Translations under genes and position numbers: made by a program
Shown here: piece by piece, positions 6,623 to 13,587 of the stretch
Position numbering within the stretch: the stretch's first letter is position 1
Layout: each line of letters starts with the position of its first letter
Notes under the pieces: model-generated
What the model was told of the DNA's origin: nothing
The model's input: the letters and a program-made list of their open reading frames with translations, nothing else
The model's database searches: none
From: CAKOSP01 sp964372145
GTDB lineage: Bacteria; Bacillota_I; Bacilli_A; RF39; UBA660
Length of the DNA: 20,508 nucleotides
Reading direction: 5' to 3'
Assembly (NCBI GenBank): GCA_964372145.1
Contig: CAYJPM010000016.1
Location: 1 to 20,508 of the forward strand

Positions 6623-7681
6623 ATGAAATCAAAAAAAAAATACATTTCTATATTATATATTTTCATTATAATGATATTTAGTTTACTATGTATGAATAAT
6701 GCAAGATTAATAGACCCAATTTATAATAATCACTTAACAAAACAATTAATTTGGTTTATTGTTGGTTTTATTATTTTATTAATATCAAATAAAATTAATA
6801 TAAATATAATTTTTAAATATAGTATGCTTTTCTACATATTTACAATAATACTACTCGTATTAGTTTTATTTATTGGTATAGAAGTAAATGGCGCTAAAGC
6901 ATGGTTTGATTTCAAATATTTTTCATTTCAACCTAGTGAATTAACTAAATTAAGTTTAGCAATATTATTAAGTAATATTACACTTAAATACAATAAAGAT
7001 AGAAAAAATGAATTAAAATATATTATTTATATAACACTTTTAACTATTATACCGTCATTTTTAGTGTTTATAGAACCAGACACAGGTGCAATTATATTTT
7101 ATGGAATAATATATATAACATGCTTATTTAATGCTAAGATAAATAAAAAATGGTATATACTACTTATTACAAGTATTGTATTACTAATTATAATATTTAG
7201 TATATTATATATTTTTTATCAAGATGTATTAATTAATTTAATAGGAACTTCATTTTTTTATAGAGTTGATAGATTAATAAATTTTACAGACAACTATCAA
7301 ATAAATAATGCTTTAACATTAATAGGATCTTCATCATTTTTTGGAAATGGTATAAATAACATAACTTTATTTATACCAGAAGCTCCAACTGACTTTATAT
7401 TTGCATATAATATTGGTAACTATGGTTTATTTGCAGGAATAATAACAATTATATTATATTATTTATTAATTCATAATTTTATTAATTTAAATAAAAAAGC
7501 AAACAATAAATTATTTGCTAATATATTTTTAAGCATTTTCATTTTTCAAGTCATATATAATATTTTAATGAATGTTGGTTTATTACCAATCATGGGAATA
7601 CCACTTCCATTTTTATCTTATGGAGGAACTACCCTTCTTATATATTTTATGTTCCTAAGTATATATTATAAAATAGTCTAA
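6623..7681 (+). CDS. SEDS-family glycan polymerase (RodA/FtsW/SpoVE)
   Basis: Multi-pass membrane protein of 352 residues, the SEDS fold that polymerises lipid II into peptidoglycan together with a class B penicillin-binding protein. Signatures: NGAKAWF (89-95, with the conserved Trp94), QPSELTKL (103-110), EPDTGA (151-156), GSSSFFGNG (235-243), PTDFIFA (255-261, with Asp257 at the catalytic Asp position) and the C-terminal PFLSYGGTTLL. The Glu-rich IGEExG segment usual after the TDFIFA motif is replaced by IGNYG. At 352 residues it is on the short side for the family. RodA, FtsW and SpoVE cannot be told apart by eye. The ATG at 6623 puts a Lys-rich end before the first helix; no Shine-Dalgarno is visible. 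The stop overlaps the convergent gene's stop by 4 bases. Confidence 0.85.
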   Translation: MKSKKKYISILYIFIIMIFSLLCMNNARLIDPIYNNHLTKQLIWFIVGFIILLISNKININIIFKYSMLFYIFTIILLVLVLFIGIEVNGAKAWFDFKYFSFQPSELTKLSLAILLSNITLKYNKDRKNELKYIIYITLLTIIPSFLVFIEPDTGAIIFYGIIYITCLFNAKINKKWYILLITSIVLLIIIFSILYIFYQDVLINLIGTSFFYRVDRLINFTDNYQINNALTLIGSSSFFGNGINNITLFIPEAPTDFIFAYNIGNYGLFAGIITIILYYLLIHNFINLNKKANNKLFANIFLSIFIFQVIYNILMNVGLLPIMGIPLPFLSYGGTTLLIYFMFLSIYYKIV

Positions 7682-7908
7682 TACTTAGGTGGATAAGGAT
7701 AATAATAATTATAACTAGTTTGTCCATACGGATAAGCTTGATTATAATAAGTAGGCGCAGGAGTTACATATACTGGTCTAGGACGTGTTACTGAAGCTAC
7801 TGCTCCACCTGCTAAAGCACCAAACAAAAATGGTGCAGCAAAGAAAAATCTGTCTCCTTCTTTATTTAATGGTTTATACATAGAATTATATTTATTTTGA
7901 TTATACAT
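7678..7908 (-). CDS. Small Tyr/Pro-rich surface or coat-like protein
   Basis: Protein of 76 residues in three parts: a polar Asn/Tyr N-terminus (MYNQNKYNSMYKPL), a short Gly/Ala-rich hydrophobic segment (about 21-41, FFFAAPFLFGALAGGAVASV), and a Pro/Tyr-rich tail ending YYYPYPPKY. Small proteins with this layout (hydrophobic Gly/Ala patch, Tyr-rich tail) are frequent among spore-coat or surface components of Firmicutes; this is analogy, not homology I can prove. AAAGGAG (7924-7918) lies 9 bases before the ATG. A mother-cell-like -10 (CATATTATA, 7938-7930) lies immediately upstream, inside the loop of the tyrS terminator. The last 4 bases overlap the SEDS gene on the other strand. Confidence 0.6.
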   Translation of the reverse strand: MYNQNKYNSMYKPLNKEGDRFFFAAPFLFGALAGGAVASVTRPRPVYVTPAPTYYNQAYPYGQTSYNYYYPYPPKY

Positions 7909-7952
7909 AAAAAAATTCTCCTTTCATAATATAATATGATTAGAGAATTTTT
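7909..7952 (-). terminator. tyrS terminator with an embedded promoter in its loop
   Basis: On the minus strand AAAAATTCTC (7952-7943) pairs perfectly with GAGAATTTTT (7920-7911), giving a 10-bp stem followed by a U tract reaching 7909. The 22-base loop (7942-7921) holds CATATTATA (7938-7930), a CATANNNTA match. The stem's right arm includes part of the next gene's AAAGGAG. A tyrS read-through transcript would form the hairpin and hide the ribosome site; a transcript starting within the loop could not. Confidence 0.6.
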
Positions 7953-7955
7953 ATC

Positions 7956-9191
7956 TTAGTTATACATGCCTAAGTAATAATTTTTTTTACCTTTTTTTAT
8001 AACAATAAGTTTTTCTTCTATTGCATCTTTTTTTAATATAACTTCATCATAAGAAGTTATTTTTTTATTGTTTATAGAAATAGCGCCAGCTTCTAACATT
8101 TCTCTTGCTTCTCTTTTACTTGAACATATTCCGTATTTAACTAATAATTCATTTACAACTATTTCTTCTTCAATAATATCAATAGTTTTCACACCTTTAA
8201 ATGAACTTATAATTTCTTCAGATGTAAGTTTAAAAATATTTTCACTAAATAAACTTTCGCTTATTTTAACTGCTTTTTCATAATCTTCTAGACTATGTAA
8301 ATTAGTAATTATTTCTTTAGCTAAAGTTTTTTGAGCTAATCTATTCTCTGGTTTTTCCTTTTGTAATTTTTCTATTTCATCTATTTCTTCTTTAGATAAG
8401 AAAGTATAAATTTTTAAATAATGAATAATCATTTCGTCATCCAAATTTATAAAATATTGGTATAATTCGTATGAAGAAGTTTTATTTTTATCTAACCATA
8501 AAGCATTTCCTTCAGATTTACCAAATTTATTTCCGTATTTGTCTACGATTAAAGGCATTGTAAATCCATTAACTTCCTTATTTAATTTTTTCTTAATTAA
8601 TTCTATACCAGTAGTAATATTACCCCATTGGTCAGAACCTGCAACTTGCATAGTTACACCATAATTTTCAAATAAGTGTAAATAATCAAAACCTTGAATT
8701 AACATATAAGAAAATTCAGCATAAGTAATACCAGAATCTATTCTTCTTTTAATTATATCTTTATTTATCATATAACTTAAATTTAAATATTTACCAGTAT
8801 CTCTTAAAAAATCTAAAAATGAAATATTCTTAAACCAATCATAATTATTAACTATAGTTGCTTTTCCATCTAAAATATAATCTACTTGATTTCTTAAACT
8901 TTCTAAATTTTTATCTAATGTTTCTTTAGATATTATTTCTCTTTCAGCTGTAGGTCTAGGATCACCAATTAAACCAGTAGCACCACCAACTAGTAATATA
9001 GGTGTATGACCAGCATTAGCTAGTCTTTTAGCCATAACTAATGATGAATAGTGTCCTAAGTGTAATGAATCAGCTGTAGGATCAGTCCCCCAATAAAATG
9101 TAAATGATTCACCATTTAGTTTTTTTTCTAAATCTTCACTAGCAACATCTTTTATTAAACCTCTCCATTTTAATTCTTCGTATAATTTCAT
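7956..9191 (-). CDS. tyrS: Tyrosyl-tRNA synthetase
   Basis: Cytoplasmic class I synthetase of 411 residues, charging tRNA-Tyr with tyrosine at the cost of ATP. The HIGH motif is HLGH at 44-47. The tyrosine-binding and tRNA-binding core includes YWGTDPTADSLHLGH and QVAGSDQWGNI. The KMSKS-equivalent loop is KFGKS (222-226). A C-terminal S4-type RNA-binding domain begins near 345 (LLVKYGICSSKREAREML). Length and order match bacterial TyrRS. The ATG at 9191 is preferred: it sits behind AAAGGTGAT. The in-frame GTG at 9200 overlaps that ribosome site. It is the second gene of a T-box-controlled operon, 14 bases after the HAD phosphatase gene, whose stop lies just before tyrS's own ribosome site. 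Confidence 0.97.
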   Translation of the reverse strand: MKLYEELKWRGLIKDVASEDLEKKLNGESFTFYWGTDPTADSLHLGHYSSLVMAKRLANAGHTPILLVGGATGLIGDPRPTAEREIISKETLDKNLESLRNQVDYILDGKATIVNNYDWFKNISFLDFLRDTGKYLNLSYMINKDIIKRRIDSGITYAEFSYMLIQGFDYLHLFENYGVTMQVAGSDQWGNITTGIELIKKKLNKEVNGFTMPLIVDKYGNKFGKSEGNALWLDKNKTSSYELYQYFINLDDEMIIHYLKIYTFLSKEEIDEIEKLQKEKPENRLAQKTLAKEIITNLHSLEDYEKAVKISESLFSENIFKLTSEEIISSFKGVKTIDIIEEEIVVNELLVKYGICSSKREAREMLEAGAISINNKKITSYDEVILKKDAIEEKLIVIKKGKKNYYLGMYN

Positions 9192-9205
9192 AATAATCAC
9201 CTTTC

Positions 9206-9832
9206 TTATAATATATCTAAAAGTTCTTCCAAACTTTTTATATTTTTATATTCCGTTTCTACATTGTTATAATTACAATATATATAATTCATACCTATTC
9301 TATGAGGAGTTTCTATATCATTTACAATACTATCTCCAATCATAATACATTCATTTAATTCATAAGGAATACATATTTTTCTAAATACTTCTTCACTAGG
9401 TTTTCTACCTAAATTGTCAACACCGTAAACTTCTTTAAAATATTTCAGTAAATCTACTTTTCTTAATCTATTCTTTTGATCTTCATTAAACCAATTAGAT
9501 AAAGCATATATTTCATATTTACCACTTAAATACTTTAATACTTTATCAGTATTTTTATTAATTAAAGTACTTGCATCACCATACATTTTTCTTACTTCTA
9601 ATAAATGTTCTTCATTTAAATTTATATCTAAATTATTTTTTAAAAATTCAGACACTTCTTTATTACTATAACTCTTACCAGTTGCTTCAAACTTTTCTAA
9701 GACCATATATAAATCTCTAGAATCAAAATTAAAATAATCATTTTGTTTTAAAAATTCATTATATACTTTAAAAACATCTTCATCAGACTTAAGTAAAGTC
9801 TTATCAATATCAAATATTATTCTTTTTATCAT
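9206..9832 (-). CDS. HAD-superfamily phosphatase, T-box operon partner of tyrS
   Basis: Cytoplasmic 208-residue hydrolase. Motif I is FDIDKT (nucleophile Asp8, acid/base Asp10), motif II LSN (Ser112), motif III Lys144 in GRKPSEEVF, and motif IV MIGDSIVNDIE (Asp167, Asp172). A helical cap domain lies between motifs I and II. This is the phosphoglycolate-phosphatase/YjjG-like group; the substrate cannot be read from sequence. The ATG at 9832 follows AGGAG by five bases. An in-frame TTG further upstream lies in the T-box terminator and is rejected. It is the first gene behind the tyrosine T-box, directly followed by tyrS, so it should be expressed when uncharged tRNA-Tyr accumulates. A link to tyrosine or nucleotide housekeeping is inferred from that alone. 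Confidence 0.85.
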   Translation of the reverse strand: MIKRIIFDIDKTLLKSDEDVFKVYNEFLKQNDYFNFDSRDLYMVLEKFEATGKSYSNKEVSEFLKNNLDINLNEEHLLEVRKMYGDASTLINKNTDKVLKYLSGKYEIYALSNWFNEDQKNRLRKVDLLKYFKEVYGVDNLGRKPSEEVFRKICIPYELNECIMIGDSIVNDIETPHRIGMNYIYCNYNNVETEYKNIKSLEELLDIL

Positions 9833-9847
9833 TTTTTCTCCTAAAAT

Positions 9848-9981
9848 AAAAAAACACAAATTAATTAGTAAGGACGACTAATGCCGCGGTACCACCTTAA
9901 TTTATGTTTTAACATACTCTTTAAATTTTAACGATTTTAAACCGATTTAGCTCCAGAGTTGTAAATTCTTTCATCACTAAC
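9848..9981 (-). promoter_or_regulatory. T-box riboswitch controlling HAD phosphatase-tyrS
   Basis: The minus strand carries the conserved T-box GGTGGTACCGCGG at 9896-9884. AAGG (9898-9895) and CCTT (9872-9869) pair in the antiterminator. The competing terminator pairs AAAACATAAATTA (9910-9898) with 9863-9851 over 13 bp (one G-U), running into seven U (9854-9848). A stem III-like hairpin, TATGTT/AACATA (9916-9903), excludes the terminator. A UAC tyrosine codon at 9963-9961 and a UAU at 9916-9914 are specifier candidates; I cannot assign one. Only about 85 bases precede the T-box motif, so stem I is short or unusual. In known T-boxes uncharged tRNA binds and stabilises the antiterminator; tyrosine specificity here follows from tyrS. 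Confidence 0.9.
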
Positions 9982-9987
9982 AATAAC

Positions 9988-10016
9988 ATTATAACTAATA
10001 TATTTAATTAAATCAA
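9988..10016 (-). promoter_or_regulatory. Sigma-A promoter of the T-box operon
   Basis: TTGATT (10016-10011), 17 bp, TATAAT (9993-9988) on the minus strand. It starts four bases after the stop of the RNase J-like gene, with no terminator between, so transcripts from upstream also run into the T-box leader. Confidence 0.85.
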
Positions 10017-10019
10017 GTA

Positions 10020-11657
10020 TTAATATACTTCCTGTACTACCGCAATTATCATTGGCTTACATTCAGTTTCATGATATAAAAATTTACTTAATTCATCTCT
10101 TATTTCTATTTTAATATTATTAAAATCAACATACTCTGGTGTAATATTTCTTGTTATTACCTCTAAAGCTTTAGCCTTAATTTCTTCAATTAAATCATGT
10201 GAATCTTTAATATAAACAAATCCTCTAGTAGTAACTTCTGGTCCTACTAATAATTCTTTTGTTTTCTTAGAAATAGTAGCACTAATTAAAACTATACCAT
10301 TTTCAGATAACATTTCTCTATCTTTAATAACTAAATTTCCAATGTCATCATTTGAATTACCATCTATTAAGATAGCTCCTGTTTTAACTTTTTCTACTTT
10401 ATTTAACAATTTTTTATTTTCAATAGTTATTGCTTCTCCATTTTGTTTTAAAATAATATTTTCAGGAGCAATACCTAAACTACTTGCTAAATTTGCATTA
10501 CCTACCATATATCTATATTCACCTTTAACAGGCATATAGTATTTAGGATTCATAAGTTTCATCATTAACATTAAATCTTCACTTGAAGAATGATGAGATA
10601 TTATTTTTCCTTTAGGAATACTAATAATATTACATCCAAACATAGCAAATTCATTTTCTAATTTTACTAATAATTTTTCAGTACTATCATCTCTTGGTTC
10701 AGCTAAAATAATTGTATCATCCTTTTTAAGATTAATAAATTTATCATATCCATTTAAAATTTTATTTAAATTAGCATATGGATTAGTTCTATCATCAGAT
10801 ATTAATATAATTGCATTACTATCATTTAAGTTACTTAAGTCACCTAATAAATCATCACTAAAATCTAAATAACCTTCTGTTTTAGAAAAATTAATAACAT
10901 TTTGTAATTTTTTTCCCATAACAATAATTTTACGATGTTTATTTGCTGCTGCAGTAAATATTTCTCCTATTGTATATAAATGATAAGGAAGAACAGAAAA
11001 TATAATTCTTTTTTCATTATGATTTATAACATCTTTAAAGAAATCAACTAAATGATGATTCGGAGAAGTATGTCCTTTCTTTTCAGAAAATATTGATTGA
11101 TTTAATAAACATAAAACACCTTGTTTTCCAACATACGCTATTTTACCTAAATCCATGTCATAAGCACCATTCATAGTTGGATCTATAACAAAATCTCCAG
11201 TATAACATATTGCTCCATCTAATGTATTAATTACATACATAACTGAATCTGGAGTACTATGAGAAACAGCAATTGGGAATACTGAAACAGAACCCATATT
11301 AATTTTTTTATGCGCTGTTATTTCAATAATATTATTGCTATTAACACCATCTTCTAATAATACAAACTTCGTAAACTTAGTTGCATATATTTTTAAATTA
11401 GGAATTTCTTTTAGTAAATCTTTAACTGCTCCTACATTTTCTCTATGTCCATGTGTTAAAAATAACCCTTTAATTCTTTTTTTATTTTCTATCAAATAAG
11501 TAAAATCAGGTATAATATAATCAATACCTAATAAATTACCACTTGCATATTTTAAACCGCAATCAAATATAAATAATGAATTATCTATATCAATCACATA
11601 AGCGTTTTTTCCATCTTCGTCTAATCCGCCCAAACCAAAAATTTTAATTTTACTCAT
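10020..11657 (-). CDS. Degenerate RNase J (RNase J2-like) protein
   Basis: Protein of 545 residues with the full RNase J architecture: metallo-beta-lactamase core, beta-CASP domain, and a C-terminal domain (LIDGNSNDDIGNLVIKDR onward). RNase J enzymes are Zn-dependent 5' exo/endoribonucleases in mRNA decay, acting as J1/J2 complexes in Bacilli. Metal ligands are eroded. Motif 2, usually HGHEDH, is HGHREN (69-74), keeping His69 and His71 but losing the Asp and last His. The usual PVHGEYR is PVKGEYR (Lys378). His133 (VSHSTPDS), Asp155 (YTGDF) and a His at 356 remain. The TGSQGEP segment is not recognisable. It is probably a low-activity or structural J2 subunit, with an intact J1 encoded elsewhere. 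The ATG at 11657 follows AGAGGTGAT; the GTG at 11666 lies in the ribosome site. Confidence 0.85.
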   Translation of the reverse strand: MSKIKIFGLGGLDEDGKNAYVIDIDNSLFIFDCGLKYASGNLLGIDYIIPDFTYLIENKKRIKGLFLTHGHRENVGAVKDLLKEIPNLKIYATKFTKFVLLEDGVNSNNIIEITAHKKINMGSVSVFPIAVSHSTPDSVMYVINTLDGAICYTGDFVIDPTMNGAYDMDLGKIAYVGKQGVLCLLNQSIFSEKKGHTSPNHHLVDFFKDVINHNEKRIIFSVLPYHLYTIGEIFTAAANKHRKIIVMGKKLQNVINFSKTEGYLDFSDDLLGDLSNLNDSNAIILISDDRTNPYANLNKILNGYDKFINLKKDDTIILAEPRDDSTEKLLVKLENEFAMFGCNIISIPKGKIISHHSSSEDLMLMMKLMNPKYYMPVKGEYRYMVGNANLASSLGIAPENIILKQNGEAITIENKKLLNKVEKVKTGAILIDGNSNDDIGNLVIKDREMLSENGIVLISATISKKTKELLVGPEVTTRGFVYIKDSHDLIEEIKAKALEVITRNITPEYVDFNNIKIEIRDELSKFLYHETECKPMIIAVVQEVY

Positions 11658-11703
11658 AATTATCACCTCTAATAAATTTTTCTAAAAGTTAATTGGTGAA
11701 GTA

Positions 11704-11732
11704 ATTATATCAGATATTTGTATTTTTTGCAA
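11704..11732 (-). promoter_or_regulatory. Sigma-A promoter of the RNase J-like gene
   Basis: TTGCAA (11732-11727), 17 bp, TATAAT (11709-11704) on the minus strand. It lies directly after the stop codon of the upstream gene, and no terminator is seen in between. Confidence 0.8.
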
Positions 11733-11734
11733 AT

Positions 11735-12491
11735 TTACTCTTTAATCAAGTTACTTAAGAAAACTAAGTTGTATTCCTTAAATTTTATTTCTTGTATTAA
11801 TAATTTAAACTTTTCTAATTCTAGTTCATCAGTTATAACTATTATTTGTCCACTTTCTAAATCATTTTTTACTTCCAAATAATTACTATTATTAACATAA
11901 ATACTAGGTTTTATTAAGTAATATTCATGCTTTCTACATATTTGTTCAATATCTTCAGTAACCAAACATAATTTATTATTAAGTAGTTTATTTATTCTAT
12001 TAAAATTTGTTGAATCATTATTTATTTGTTCTAAAGTACTATTTATATTATATTCTTCATAATCAATTAACTTGTTTGCAATTATGTTATTATCAACTAT
12101 ATAATTTTCAATATTAATATTATTATCTATTATTATAGAAATATTCCTATTCAACTTATTTCCACTTATTATATATTTATCAATATTATCTTTTAAACTT
12201 ATTGCTGGTAATATCAAATCATAGATTAAATAATAATCATTAAAATTATTAATCTTTTTCATATTATGATAGCTATTAAATACATTTACTACTTTACCAC
12301 TTACTCCAGGTATTATATTATCATCGGTTATAACAGCGTTAACACTATCTATATTATAATTATCACTTAAAAGATCTATTTCCCCCATCAAAGTATTTTG
12401 ACTAGCTAATATATTATTTATTTGATTAATATAATAAAATGAAAATAAAAATATACTTATTANNNNNNNNNNAGAATTTAAACATTTTCAT
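11735..12491 (-). CDS. Membrane-anchored hypothetical protein, interrupted by assembly gap
   Basis: The gene begins at an ATG at 12491 behind AGGTGG (MKMFKF), enters ten N at 12463-12472, and continues open from 12460. The hydrophobic anchor ISIFLFSFYYINQI is followed by a polar domain of about 230 residues. As deposited, the two parts are out of frame by one base, so the true gap length is probably a multiple of three. The stretch NAVITDDNIIPGVSGKVVNV, then DKYIISGNK, resembles to my recollection the N-terminal part of membrane-bound polysaccharide deacetylase-like proteins of related gut bacteria. No deacetylase His/Asp motif is visible, so I leave it unassigned. The protein is unusually rich in Asn and Ile. 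It precedes the RNase J-like gene, which has its own promoter. Confidence 0.6.
12463..12472. other. Assembly gap (10 N)
   Basis: Ten ambiguous bases, a placeholder length typical of scaffolding. They fall in the N-terminal membrane-anchor region of the minus-strand gene 11735-12491, and the frame on either side differs by one base if the length is taken literally. Confidence 0.95.
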
Positions 12492-12513
12492 ATTTACCAC
12501 CTATCTAATACTA

Positions 12514-12522
12514 TGATATAAT
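12514..12522 (+). promoter_or_regulatory. Extended -10 promoter of the acidic hypothetical gene
   Basis: TGATATAAT (12514-12522) is a perfect TGn-TATAAT. The -35 (TTTACC region near 12494-12499) is poor. A start near 12529 gives a leader of about 35 bases. That leader holds an inverted repeat TTTGAA/TTCAAA (12534-12549) before AAGGGAGGG (12551-12559). Confidence 0.5.
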
Positions 12523-12563
12523 CAAATTATATTTGAACAATTTTTCAAATAAGGGAGGGTTTT

Positions 12564-13562
12564 ATGGATAAACAATTAATATTAGATACAAATTTAGATG
12601 ATTTTATGTTACTATTACCAAGTTTCATAAAAGGAAACATAACAAATTTTAAGAATAAAGAATTTGATGAAGATTTTGATGACGAATATGAAGAAGAATT
12701 TGATGAAGAATTAGATAATGATATAGAAAACAATACTAAAGTTACTGATTATCAAAGTAGTTATACTGAAGATTATATATATCATTTATTATGTTCCGAA
12801 CATGTATACAATGATTATAAAGTAAAATTAATCAAACATATCTTTTCATATAATGCCTATATTTTTTTTAAAACTGATAATTCAAAAAGTTTCGACTTAA
12901 TGATGACAGTTTTAAATTATGACAAAGAAAAATTATTTGATTTTTGCTATCAAAATTTCGAATTAGTTTACAAATTTATTGATGATTACTATACTTTTTT
13001 AGCAGATGACGAGAAATATGATGAATTAGCAAATTCTAATTTTGAATTACATATAAATAATGAAAATATTAATAACATTAAAGTAGAAAGTATTATTGAT
13101 GTAATGGATTACTTTATTGAAGACTTTTTATTTTTAGACTCTGTTATGGGAAATGACTATGAAAATACTATGTTTACATTAAAACAATTTTTAATAGCTA
13201 AAGAATGCAATTTATTACCATTATTATATTTTGATAATAGTATTACAGAACTTAATAAAAGCATAAATATATATATTCAAAAATTAATTGCTGATACATA
13301 TTATTATCTAGACATGTTATCTAGTAATTATGGTTTAACCCCACAAGAAGAAGAATTATTCGTATTATGTGATCTAATACTTTATAATGAACAAATTCAT
13401 AAAATAAATATTGAATTACAACCATTTACTTTATTATATAATTATCATGTTAAAGTAAAAAACTATAACAGAAAAATACATCAAAACGATCCTATAAAAA
13501 GTAATATAATTAAAGAAAATATCAGAAAAAAAACTCATCCAGTATGCTGGATGAATTTATAA
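12564..13562 (+). CDS. Acidic hypothetical protein, 332 residues
   Basis: I do not recognise this gene. It is soluble, with no signal or membrane segment. After an N-terminal helix (DDFMLLLPSFIKGNI) a block at about residues 33-53 is nearly all Asp, Glu and Phe/Tyr (FDEDFDDEYEEEFDEELDND). The rest (about 68-300) is predicted helical, with regularly spaced Leu/Phe/Tyr, and could be an alpha-solenoid or HEPN-like bundle; no catalytic motif was found. The C-terminus turns basic. A very strong ribosome site, AAGGGAGGG, precedes the ATG, so expression may be high. The last codons form a hairpin that serves the convergent XRE gene as terminator. Confidence 0.65.
   Translation: MDKQLILDTNLDDFMLLLPSFIKGNITNFKNKEFDEDFDDEYEEEFDEELDNDIENNTKVTDYQSSYTEDYIYHLLCSEHVYNDYKVKLIKHIFSYNAYIFFKTDNSKSFDLMMTVLNYDKEKLFDFCYQNFELVYKFIDDYYTFLADDEKYDELANSNFELHINNENINNIKVESIIDVMDYFIEDFLFLDSVMGNDYENTMFTLKQFLIAKECNLLPLLYFDNSITELNKSINIYIQKLIADTYYYLDMLSSNYGLTPQEEELFVLCDLILYNEQIHKINIELQPFTLLYNYHVKVKNYNRKIHQNDPIKSNIIKENIRKKTHPVCWMNL
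13526..13554 (-). terminator. Terminator of the SSB-XRE unit inside the opposing gene
   Basis: TCATCCAG (13535-13542) and CTGGATGA (13547-13554) form a perfect 8-bp stem with a TATG loop. On the minus strand eight U follow (A tract 13526-13533). The hairpin lies wholly within the last codons of the plus-strand acidic gene. Confidence 0.75.
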
Positions 13563-13587
13563 GACTAACTATTTTAGTCTTTTTTTT
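13561..13587 (+). terminator. Terminator of the acidic gene inside the opposing XRE gene
   Basis: AAGACTAA (13561-13568) pairs with TTAGTCTT (13574-13581), with the U tract at 13580-13587. The hairpin overlaps the stop and last codons of the minus-strand XRE gene. Together with the minus-strand hairpin at 13535-13554 it forms a reciprocal pair. Confidence 0.8.

Noticed and set aside
7956..9200. UGA-as-Trp (Mycoplasma-type) genetic code
   Set aside because: Trp residues I checked are TGG, and TGA serves as stop for two genes.
12545..12733. Serine-rich minus-strand frame
   Set aside because: It is only the antisense reading of the Asp/Glu-rich block (GAT/GAA codons) of the acidic gene.
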